Assembly (NCBI GenBank): GCA_973895155.1
Contig: OZ316892.1
Location: forward strand, 29,760,001 to 29,824,000
Direction of reading: 5' to 3'
Length of the DNA: 64,000 nt
Source: Marsupella aquatica
Lineage: Eukaryota > Marchantiophyta
Part shown: positions 11,933-21,628 of the stretch, one piece after another
Layout of the letters: each line of letters begins with the position of its first letter
How positions within the stretch are numbered: the first letter of the stretch is position 1
The notes under the pieces: model-generated
What the model saw: the letters and a program-made list of their open reading frames with translations, nothing else
What the model was told of the DNA's origin: nothing
The model's database searches: none
Position numbers and translations under genes: made by a program

Positions 11933-12300
11933 AACCTCTCGAGCCAAAACCATTTTTGTAGTGAACAAGAAATATGTCATCTTGGAAAAACAATCCACGA
12001 TCGTTAAGATGAAGTTGTTGTCGTGGGACTCAGGTAACCCAACAATGAAGTCCATGGAGCCGCGGCTACTGGTAAAGGTTGCAAAAGTCCTCCTTTTGCC
12101 CTATAGACCGTTCAGTTCTTTTGGCACGAGTAACAACTTTGCATGTGGCAAAGAACCGATTGCTTCATGTCTGGCCAATACTGACACATCTCGCGACATA
12201 CTACGGTACGTAGCAGCTTGTCCACCATGCCCACGTACCCCAAGGTGAGTCGTGGTACTTTTGCAAAATCTCAAGTCTTAGAGACTCTGGTATGTATACC
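11933..12300 (-). pseudogene. Chromovirus integrase, N-terminal half
   Basis: The minus strand holds the zinc-binding region in a shifted frame (REMCQYWPDMKQSV near 12,200, then a C-x2-C pair). The start of the catalytic core follows (MDFIVGLPESHDNNFILTIV, DCFSKMTYFLF), carrying the first catalytic Asp. It ends abruptly at the TIR of the small DNA transposon. Frameshifts between the zinc-binding part and the core show decay independent of the insertion. Confidence 0.75.
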
Positions 12301-12369
12301 CGCCTCTGCTTGTATCGCCATACTTGGACATCATGCACGGCATCCAACCCCTATGATATGACTTGTGCC

Positions 12370-13748
12370 TCACCTTGCCTTGGCTACCCCCTTGCTTTGC
12401 CATTCACTGGCTAACCTGTCATCCCCATACGCCTTGGCCAAAACCTTTGGCCACTCGGTTTCGAGCATCGTGATCCCATTGACACGATGATGGTCCCTAC
12501 GCGATAAAGCGTCAACTGCCGTGTTTGTCTTCCCAAGAACGTGACGGACTTCAAAATCAAAATCTGCCAAGAACATCTGCCAGCGCATTTCTTTGGGGTT
12601 CAGCCTTGGCTTAGAACTGACGTACCCGGCCGAAGAGCTATCTGTGTGTATTATCACCTTGGGTCCGTTCTTAAGGTAAATCTCCCACTTCTTCAATGCG
12701 TAGATCACAACATACATTTCCCTTTCTGGAGTGATCCAACAATTCTCCAACTTACATGACTCAAAGGCCACCGGACGCCTATCTTGGTGAAGATAGGCGC
12801 CAATGGCATAATCACTTGCGTCTGTCCAAATCTCGAACGACTTTCCCATCTCAAGTAGCTTTAGAACTGACGGCATTATCATTAGCCGCTTGAGTTCTAG
12901 GAATGCTAACTCACAATCCTGTGTCCACACAAACACTTTGTTTTTCATTGTTGGTGCGTTTAGAGGCCTCGCAATCCTCGCATAGTCTTTCATGTATCTC
13001 CAATAGAACCCAGTAAATCCTAAGAAGGCCCTAACCTGCCTTACATTGGATGGGTGTTCCCATTCTTTCATTGATCTCCTTAAGCTTGTCTTGACTAGGC
13101 GTAATCCCTTCCGGGGTAAAAGTATGGCCGAGGAACTGAATCTCGTTCATCACAAACTCGCACTTGCTAGGTTTAGCAAAGAGATGAGCCTTACCAAGGC
13201 GAAAGAATACTTCTCTGAGCAACTGCTCATGCTCCTCCAACGTTTTTGAGTAGATCAGGATGTTGTCAATAAAGACTACCACTCCTTGGTCTAACAAGTC
13301 ATGAAATATGGTATTCATCATTTTCATGATTGTTGCAGTTGCGTTACACAACCCGAACGACATAACCAAAAACTCGTAGGATCCGAACCTTGTGCGCATT
13401 GCGGTCTTGTACTCATCTCCCTTTGCCATGCGAATCTGGTAATACCCAGACCGCAAGTCCTCGGCGCAAGTCCACCTTTGAAAACTTCTTAGCCCCGGAG
13501 AGGCAATCGAAGAGATCATCCATATGAGGTAACAGGTACTTGTTCTTTACCATTTGCTTGTTGAGGGCCCGATAATCTGCACACAATCTCAAAGTACCAT
13601 CCTTTTTGGACATAAACAGCGCGGGCGCCCCACAAGGACTCTTACTAGGACAAATGAACCCTTGGTCGATCAACTCTTCCAAGGTGTTCTTCAACATCAT
13701 TCGTTTGTTCAGGTTCAGACAATAAGGAGCTTTTGCTTGAGGAGCCAA
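12370..13748 (-). pseudogene. Chromovirus reverse transcriptase and RNase H
   Basis: RT motifs in order along the minus strand: [31 protein letters not shown], then SFGLCNATATIMKMMN and the active-site box VVVFIDNILIYSKT. The usual second Asp of the box is Asn here (FIDN). RNase H follows: FEIWTDASDYAIGAYL, TPEREMYVVIYALKKWE, VIIHTDSSS and NTAVDALSRR. Frames change near 13,450 and 13,060, so the region is not translatable as one piece. Confidence 0.85.
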
Positions 13749-14757
13749 ACCTGGCTCTCAACTTGGTGATCCACTTCCCTCCGTGGGGGTAAACCTTTAG
13801 GTAGCTTTTGTGAGAGTACATCATTGAATTCCTCTAAAATCTCAGGAATTTCACCGCAGTCGGGCCCGACCTTAGTTGACTTAGATTTTGGTTGCATAGC
13901 AGCCTCCTTAACTAGGTGGAGATAAAAGAAGAAGCATTCATGTCCACCCTTGAAGTCCTTGAGTTCCACCATTGTTTCGCCAATACACACGGAGACAACC
14001 ACGACACTTTACTTACTTTGAGAAATCTTTCTTTATTTTTGGTAATTTTTTGTACAACAATGGGCTCACCGCCCTTATCGGGAAAACTGAGCACCTCATC
14101 CCCCGGTTTCAAGATAACATTGTGCTTCCTGAGATAGCCTATAGAAAAAATGAAGAACTTTACGGCTAGACCTTCTAGAACGTAGAACATCTCCTGACTA
14201 ACAAAATTTTGTCGCTCGCCTATGACCTCTACCCGAAGTCTATGTACTACTCTCGACACTATCCCTTTTATGTCGTTGGCGAACTTGCACACTAACGGTT
14301 GTAACAATTCCTGCACATCCACCCCAAGACGTGTCGTCGCCTGCCCACTTATGAAGCAGGTAGTTGCGCCTGTATCCACCAAAGCAACACCCATGTTACC
14401 GTTAGAAGTGGCATTGACAAAAATCAGCTTGTTAGGATCCATTGCCTTAACCTTAGGTACTTTCTCTTGCAACAACACCTTCCCTCTAGCAGGAATGTCC
14501 CCTATAGGGACCTTGTCAACAACTAAGGGTTTGGTTAGAGCGATACTTACCTTAAAGCTCTTCTGGCCCCCTTCTTCACTCGGCTTGCCACCTTTCGTGG
14601 GACAATCCTTACTTTGATGGCCCATGACGACGCACGTGAAGCACAAGCCTTCTGCCCGCCTCTACTCTGTGAGCGCCTGGTTTTTTGCTTTTTACGCCGT
14701 TGAGGATTCTTTCTTAACGTGGTTGGTCTTCCGGTTGCGCTTCGCTTCTCCATTTTG
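13749..14757 (-). pseudogene. Chromovirus gag zinc knuckle and aspartic protease
   Basis: A CCHC-type knuckle (CFTCVVMGHQSKDCPTKGG) lies near 14,646-14,580. The protease active site (VALVDTGATTCFISGQA) is near 14,370. A linker toward RT includes KLPKGLPPRREVDHQ. Upstream of the knuckle the frame degenerates and ends at 14,757, where it meets an inverted LTR fragment. Most of gag and the primer-binding site are absent. Confidence 0.75.
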
Positions 14758-15402
14758 GGGCAGGGCGGTCAACCATTGACGGGTAGAAAGTGGGAAAGCT
14801 TGGGCAGCATCCGGTAGATAGACTATTCTGGACGGACAGTGATGCCGACCTTAGCTTCGGCTTATGGCAAGGCCATGCGGGCCTGGGAGGCTCTATCCGC
14901 TGACCTACTTACTAACGACTATTGAGCTTGATGCAAGACAATGGTCTTGGGAGTTCCGAGATCAAGATGGGTTCTTACCGGTTGGTTGGTTGCTTGTGCA
15001 GATAGTAAAGACCTTGGGCCCTCACTCTGTGTAAAAGAAGTGGACCCCCCTACGATCGGGCCCTTTTCCTATTTACCCCTTGTTATTTCCATTTTACTAT
15101 TAAAAGTTCCCTTATTACCGGTAATAATTATAATTATTAGTTCAAAATAAATAAAAATTACCCTTCGAGCGTTCGCACGTCCTCCACGTATTAGTTAAGA
15201 CTGAGGGCCCAGGGAGTAAAGACCGTTGAGCGACGGTCGTGCTGACGAGGGCAAGTGCAGCTTTGTATGGGAGGGGTCGCTAACAACAAGGAGTATAGTC
15301 AAAGAGAACTTGCCCCAACATTTCGTGTTGGTGCGAGGTTTGACTAGTTTCAAGGCTGAGAAGCGAGTTCAGACGGGCATGTGGTGGGAGGTCCACTACT
15401 GC
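14758..15402 (+). repeat. Inverted LTR fragment replacing the chromovirus 5' internal end
   Basis: This stretch matches the last roughly 430 bp of the LTR family but in plus orientation, opposite to the element it lies in. It ends GGTCCACTACT at 15,402. It contains MITE copy 2. It corresponds to the reverse complement of about 35,658-36,400. A local inversion with deletion, or insertion of a second element and recombination, could explain it. Confidence 0.65.
15012..15214. mobile_element. 203-bp hAT-like MITE, copy 2
   Basis: Same family as the copies at 4,799 and 35,538. The ends are CCTTGGGCCCTCA and TGAGGGCCCAGGG, with one or two mismatches in the left TIR. The perfect 8-bp TSD is AGTAAAGA (15,004-15,011 and 15,215-15,222). 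Same length as copy 1. Inserted in the inverted LTR fragment. Confidence 0.87.
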
Positions 15403-15568
15403 GGCCAACTTAGCGCCTTGCCTTCGCCAGTGCCACGTCCCATTGACCGCAAGTCTCCCCATACTAAGTCATCCCCGGATGGCCGTTCTGGGCATGGACC
15501 ATAGGGGAGCTCGGCGTCGGAGTCAGCAGCGCCGGAGCTAAGTGTTAAGGTAGTCATATTCCGTGACT
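15403..15568 (-). repeat. Remnant of the chromovirus 5' LTR (sense start)
   Basis: Matches the right end of the 3' LTR (about 7,830-7,994) in the same orientation and ends at the same nucleotide motif (GACT). It is followed by the TSD TTAGG. The middle of this LTR is missing. Confidence 0.75.
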
Positions 15569-15573
15569 TTAGG

Positions 15574-16597
15574 CCTGCCCTTTCTTGCAGATACCTCTGC
15601 ATCTCTACCTCGTTTGGGACCAGTACTTGGTCCTGGATTTGCTCTAGTCCTACAGGCTTTAGCCAATAATTTGATGTTGAATTTGGCATTGTTTTCCATT
15701 GTAGCATGGAAATCTACGTCTGTGTAATCACCTAACACCCTTGTGGACCTGGATTCTTTGTGGAGGATTGTTCTCCATGCTATCCCCTTCTAATTGGGGT
15801 GGAAGAAAACCTGCTCCACTTGGTTTGGGAAAACGTAATCCATTTTCTTGGACACACCAAGTTCTCTATGGAAATTCACCTACCAAAGACCAAACTCGGA
15901 ATACCTCATACTGGCAGAGGATTTAGGAGGTCCATGATGGTTCTGCCCATTTCCCTTTGAAAAGAATCACCTCTTTTGTTGTATGCTAACAAAAGCAAAT
16001 ATCAACAAATATATGCTAAAAACTTGGTGTTCGTTCCCATGGAAGAACAAGAATGGGATGATAGGATGTTTTAAAGTGTTTTGAGTGGTTTAGAGAGGAA
16101 ACTCAGACCTCTATCAAATAAACATACAAGAAAAACAAAACAAAATTGAAAGAACTAAGAAAACACAAAGAAAATATTTTTTGTCATAAAGTATGATGTT
16201 GAGACTTTTTAAACCAGACTTTAGCACTGAGATACCTCCATCATCACTCCTTCAAAAAGGATTATGGTCAATTTTAAGATGTTAAAAAGACACTCCAAAC
16301 CCCTATCTAACTGCTTTTCAAACTCATACTTTCAATCTCTACTTCCTAGCATTAGCTCATTATACTCACAATGATCTTTCTGGACAAAGTTGCTAGCTTG
16401 GTTAGACCCCGTAAATTGATGGCAACAGGTTTCAACTCAATGGCGATACGCAACTCGGAGTGAAAACTATTGGGTTTTACTTACACAATGGCGGTACTAA
16501 ATCACTTGAATATAGACTATTGCCCTAGAAAGTTCAAAAGTAATCCATCTTAAATTTCATAAATCTTTAACAATCCCTCTGTCTCATCTTTGGTTAG
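15574..16597. other. Host sequence resuming after the chromovirus; no gene recognised
   Basis: A minus-strand stretch at 15,580-15,740 has partly open frames (for example NEVEMQRYLQER) that I could not assign. From 16,020 to 16,400 the sequence is AT-rich and non-coding. A block near 16,240-16,285 (CACTCCTTCAA-AAGGATTATGG) recurs at 29,510-29,545, suggesting a shared repeat family. Confidence 0.4.
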
Positions 16598-18100
16598 AGT
16601 CACGGAACTCGACTCACTACCTTAACACTTAGCTCCAGCATCGCTGACTTCGACGCCAAGCTCCTTTATGGTCCAGGCCCGGAGAGGCCATCTGGGGAGA
16701 ACTTAGCATGGGGAGACTTGTGAGCAATGGGGCGTGGTACTGGCGAAGGCAAGTCGCTAAGCTGGTGGCACACACTAAGGACTTAGACTAGCTGAGGGCT
16801 GGTCGGATCAAGGGGAAAGGGCCGGGCTCAAGGTCAACCGTCTGCACCCCTAGACAGACTTGGAGTTATGAGGGCTTGAGTGAGAGCTCCTCTTGGGCCA
16901 AGGCCAATGGAGTTGACTCCATGGGCAACGGACGCTTGGGGCACGAGTTATGGCCCGATCCGAGTTCGGCCAATCGGAGGCCCCGGGCGACAATGGGATC
17001 TGAGGGCCTAGGCATGAGCACTGGGTTGGCCCAATCATATCGAGCTAAGGCACTCCGCTTGCGGACGCCTAACTAGAAAGTTATGGGCATAGCTAGTGAG
17101 TGGCGCGCCCAGACATGCAGGTTGGGGTCCAGGTTGGGGTCCAAAAGTATGGGGACCACAAATGGTCCGGGGGTGGTAGGTCTCCAGAAGCATATATGAG
17201 GGGAGTGGTGTCTCCCTGGGGGTTAAGAGCGAGCCAAAGTCGTGGGCCGCGGCGCGCGGTCGCGACACTGAGGGAAAACGTCAAACAGAAATGGTGATAA
17301 CTTCCCAACGGGAAGTCCGTTGGAGGATTTCTTGGGTGCGTTGGAAAGCTCTCGAGGAGGACTACATCCTCCTGAGCTCAGCTAGGTCTAGGGGTGCCAT
17401 AGGTTCTCGGGTTTTGTGGGGGCTATCTCGCCTGCTTGCCAAATCCTGCCAAAATAGTAGCCAAATCGCGTTCAATCTCTCAAGGGAGCTTGCATTCGGG
17501 ATGCAAGGCCAAGTAGCCGTGGAGGTTGAGTTCCAAGGGTACTTGGTCCCTAGACCATCAGTTGGGCGAGAACTGGGAGTTGATTACTAGAGTCAGGGCC
17601 CTTCTGGTCCTGGCATGTTGGGACAAGCTTGGGACAAGCTTTAGGACAAGCTACGCTATTTGGGCCATGAGCATGTCCCGGGGGCAGGGCGGTCAGTTGG
17701 TGATGGATAGGTACAGGGGAACCCAGGTTGCGCCCAAGGAAAGAGTTGTTCTGGACGAACAATGGGCATCGGTTCTGGTTCTGGCTTATGGCATCGGGAG
17801 GACCTATTGCTGACCTACTTACCAATGTCTGTTGAGCTTGAGTTAGGATGCTAGACTTGGGAGATCTAGATCCTAAAGGGTTACTTACCGAGACACTTGG
17901 TTGCTTGTGGAGACGGTAATGACCATTGAGTAGTGGTTGTGCTAGGGAGCGAATGCGGCTTCGTGTGGGGGGAGTCGCGGGTGGTGTTGAGGGCACCAAG
18001 TTGCTTGCTCAAGGAGTTCCGTGGAGACGTTCGGGCACCAGGGGCACTTAGGCATGGATGCTGGGCTTGGTGAGGGCACTGGATGGCTATGTCCACCACT
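16598..18100 (+). repeat. LTR of the chromovirus family, probably solo (1,503 bp)
   Basis: Starts AGTCACGGAACTCGACT and ends GTCCACCACT, a full-length LTR in plus orientation without adjacent pol sequence. The flanking 5-mers are GTTAG and ACTAG. They match at three of five positions, so the TSD is eroded or the copy arose by recombination between elements. Confidence 0.72.
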
Positions 18101-19035
18101 ACTAGCCTCTCTATTCCCAAAGTTAGTGGATTGCTGGATATGGGTTTCACAGGGTCTGCTTGTGTTTCTGTAGGTTTCATGCAGACTGTCATAGAATTGT
18201 TGACAAATCTAGGGGATGTAGTTTTTGATTGGACTATGGGTGAAGATTGGAGTTGTTTTTCCAAGGATTACTCTGGGAGACATGTTATTGGGCTAGAAGA
18301 TCGTTCGGCTTTTGGGGACTCAGCTGCTGAAGCTGTGAGAGCAGTCCATGGGAGGAAAGTTGTAGTGGAAACCATTTTAGATTTTTTGGATAAAATTAAG
18401 GAAAAAGTCAGTGGTTGACTTGGGTGATGAAGAGGAGGACCCGTATGCGATTCTTGGTGATGATGATCTCAGGACTCCATCCCCTTCAAAGGAAGATTCT
18501 CAGTAATGATTGTAAGCTTTGTCACTAAATCTCGACCCTTTTGCATTTATCAACTCTCTCTCCCAAATAGAAATTCCAACATCTGAGTTACTGAGTCTTG
18601 CTTCATTTCCACAAGGAAGGGAGTTTAGAATGGAAGCAAGAGGAATGATTTAGACTACGTTGGAGAATCAAGAAGGCGCTTCTTGATACTTCTGAAAAGC
18701 CTTGGGACCTCCCTGAATATATACAAAAAGGAATTAAGGATATCGACAAGAGTCCATAGTGACTTGGCAAATGAAGGGACGACGATTGTTGAGGGGATCT
18801 GACAGGAAGTTTTCAAGGCATCCTTTGATTGATAATGAGGCTGCACGTGCGTCAAGATTTGTAGATGAGAGGCTGAGTAAACATTGAGATCTGAGAGTAG
18901 TGAAGTATCAACTAGTGAGGAAAGCACAAAGAATTCAGTTTCCGATAGTTCAGCTGATGTTCATTCAGGATTAGATGACTTTTGATTGTGTCCATATCTT
19001 CCTGATATTTGATTATCCTTGTGGATAAAAATCAC
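18101..19035 (+). pseudogene. Decayed coding relic of unknown family
   Basis: The plus-strand frame 18,101-18,418 (SGLLDMGFTGSACVSVGF, TVIELLTNLGDVVFDW) continues after a stop as an acidic tail (DDDLRTPSPSKEDSQ). From 18,640 to 18,990 short helical fragments alternate with stops. I do not recognise the protein. It could be a retrotransposon gag or a host gene fragment. It ends at the target site of the 16-kb transposon. Confidence 0.3.
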
Positions 19036-19039
19036 TTCT

Positions 19040-19074
19040 AACACAGTGACGGACCAAACGAGAAGTATGACCAC
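19040..19074. repeat. Left terminal inverted repeat of the 16-kb transposon
   Basis: Begins AACACAGTGACGGACC and pairs with 35,078-35,112 with two mismatches in 35 nt. A second, direct AAATGAGAAGTGTG motif follows at 19,076-19,089. Confidence 0.9.
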
Positions 19075-19379
19075 CAAATGAGAAGTGTGTTTTCGATTTC
19101 GCGAAAAATGGCAAAAAATCACTAAAATTAAGATCAAAAACGCTATTTTGAGGATGAATCCAAAATCGCATCCAACATCGGATTTCAAATCGAGATACTG
19201 TCGACGCAAAAACACAGAATTGTCACAATCCAGAATTCCGATACACTTCATCTAAAAAAAGTGCAAATTCCAAAACCTGGAAAAACAATGCTTTTCACGT
19301 GATCCTTCTAAAAGCTAAATCCGAGCGTCAAACAAAATGAGTAAAACACAAGATTTCATTTTCGCCATCAAAATGGCAA

Positions 19380-19890
19380 ACTGAAAATGGGATACGGCGT
19401 ATCCCATTTTGGATTCAACTATTGAACATGGACAAAAACCACACCAAATCATTCTCTTGACGCTTCCATTTAACCTCGGGTTAAAAATGTTTGAATTTTT
19501 AACTGCGGTAAAATTGAAAACTGCAAAAAATTGACCACGGACTATAGTCGAACCACACAATTAGTTAAGTTAACCCGACGACATGTCCGGAAACTTTTTA
19601 GCCCATAACGCATGATGAATACGAGATGGGATCCAAGTATCCACTATCGTATTCAACCTCAATATTTTCCACTTGCAACTTTGCATCAGGAGATCTTTCG
19701 ACATGAATACCAACTGAGATCCATGGATCCCATTTTTTTTGCAAGTCCAAAAACTGATTAGGAAAATAGGAGGATGAATACCAGATGGGATCCATGGATC
19801 CCATCTAGTATTCAACCTCTACATTTTGAAGTTTTTGCATCGCATACCTTGATATTCCAGTTTGAAGACCAACTGGGATCCACGGCGACT
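19380..19890. repeat. Palindrome cluster at the left end of the 16-kb transposon
   Basis: Five related sites occur here: GGGATACGGCGTATCCC at 19,389-19,405, then GGGATCC-type sites near 19,628, 19,710, 19,788-19,803 (GGGATCCATGGATCCC, perfect) and 19,875. Around the core, outer arms GAATAC-GA and TC-GTATTC extend the palindrome to about 40 bp. They lie between the TIR and the transposase gene, so they could be transposase or regulator binding sites. Confidence 0.8.
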
Positions 19891-20164
19891 TCCTCAAAAA
19901 TCTACAATTTAAATTTCAGCATTCTTTGAAAAGACAGACTCTCACGTGAAAAAACCCTCATACGGACCAATCAGGGAATGCCACGTGTCCAATGCCCCCG
20001 AAAACTATAAAAGGAAGAGCTCGCATCTGTTTTTCATCTTCATTTCTCGCGATTACTTTGAGGTTCGTTAAGTATTGAGTAGTTGTTTTCATAGAATACT
20101 GTAATCTGAATTTTCTGTGTTGGATACAAATACGTACTCCTATAGAACCCTTGTTTGATTCTCT

Positions 20165-21628
20165 ATGGCGTCTTCAAGTGATGAGTCAATTTACAGTTCA
20201 GATGCATCTTCGCCAGATGTTGTTCAAAAATTTATTCCATCTTGTTTGATGAATGAATTACCAGCCTCACAGAGAGTAGTGCCAGAGATTTCATTTTCCT
20301 CAGAATCTGAGAAATCAGAGTCTGATTCAGAGTCTTGTAGGAGTGTTGTGGGTGCTCCGATTTCATATTATGTCTCTCCAAGTAAACCTCTTAAACGACG
20401 TCTACTTGTAAAGAAGCCTAATGTAGTTCCTACGATAGAGACACTTGGTTCACCGCAAACCCTGACAGATCTTCAAAGGTGAAGGCCTCGGTTTTTAATG
20501 CCAAGAACAACGTTACCATGTAGGCCCGCCCGAAGATCTATGTTGGTTTTTCCAATGTCTCGTTCTCCGGGAGTGAAGATAGCTGTGTCCAGTGTTCAAT
20601 CACAGTTTGAGCGAATGAGGAGTCCAAATGTGCCGGAATTGCAGGGAGGGGCAGCCTCAGAGCCAAATTTGGTGGGTCGAATACCAAGTGGGATCCCTAC
20701 TCGAATGTTGAGAAATGGTGAACGCGAATTACCTATTTCGTCTCCTTCAGTACCAAATTCCTTGGGTCAAATACAAAGTGGGATCCATGGATCCCACTTA
20801 GTATTCCCTCGTGTTATTTTGCAGAATCCTGTGCCCGAGTCACCGGTCTTACGGACTTCCAACCCGAGTTCCGATGGTGGAATGCGAAATGGGATACGCA
20901 GATCCCAATTCGTATTGCGCAACGGAAAATTACCAAGTCATGATGCAGAACAGCAAGTGGGAAAGTTTTCACTTTGAAGTCCCGAAGGATGAATACGAGT
21001 TGGGATCCATGGATCCCAATCGGTATTCCCATCAATTATTTCACAGAGTGGTAAAACTAACAATATGGGACTTCGAAGCCCTTTGGCGAGGATGTAGTGT
21101 GAGGTTTTTGGATCTTCCATTGGACGGCAAGTGCAGAACAAAAGAGGGAAGAGATCTAGTGTCCAAAAAATTCCTCGGAGATTATTGCGAAGTGAGCTGC
21201 CGGAGAGAGGGCCCGAAAATTCAAGGGTACATGCTAAATTGAAACTTGTCCAAAGATTTTTCAATGGTCAAGATGAGCCCTCAAGTCGAGAAGAATCACC
21301 TAGGCTGGGATTACAGTCTCAGAGACAAGTGGGCGGTACTCCGACTGAAGATGTGAATATCATTAGAAGATTTCAAACTAGAAATCTCCGAACACCTATT
21401 ACATTTTCAAAAGACTCTGAAGAGAGATCAGAGGAGGCTGCAAATGACAGAGAAACTGCTGTAATTTCAAATGTTGTTGAAGAGATCCTGGGAGGTGAGA
21501 TTGTTCATGAAACAGTTACAGAAAATGTGGAGAGTGGAAACAACTCTACAGAAAATCTTTTTGTTTTAAATTCTAATTCACTAGAAAATAGTGGGGGGGG
21601 TAAGTTCTCCCGACACTATTCAGGATAG
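20165..21628 (+). pseudogene. N-terminal, low-complexity part of the transposase gene
   Basis: A candidate start, ATGGCGTCTTCAAGTGATG, lies at 20,165. The product is Ser/Glu/Pro-rich and predicted disordered. The frame has an in-frame TGA at 20,480 and more stops near 20,975-21,100. It is open again from 21,131 to an 8-G run at 21,593-21,600, where it must change frame to reach the conserved transposase. Four palindrome sites (near 20,680, 20,779-20,794, 20,900 and 21,010) lie inside this coding-like region and encode related peptides (GIHGSHLVF, GIRRSQFVL). It may be a separate gene or have unrecognised introns. Confidence 0.5.

Larger units (their letters stand above)
6504..15568 (-). mobile_element. 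Ty3/Gypsy chromovirus LTR retrotransposon with nested insertions
   Basis: The element lies on the minus strand and is bounded by LTR ends of the form AGT...ACT. It is flanked by a perfect 5-bp TSD, TTAGG (6,499-6,503 and 15,569-15,573). Order along the minus strand: damaged 5' LTR, gag zinc knuckle, aspartic protease, reverse transcriptase, RNase H, integrase, chromodomain, 3' LTR. A polypurine tract (AAGGGGCGGTGCA) abuts the 3' LTR. It is dead: many stops and frameshifts, a 2.5-kb DNA transposon in integrase, a MITE near the 5' end, and a rearranged 5' LTR with gag N-terminus and primer-binding site missing. Confidence 0.88.
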
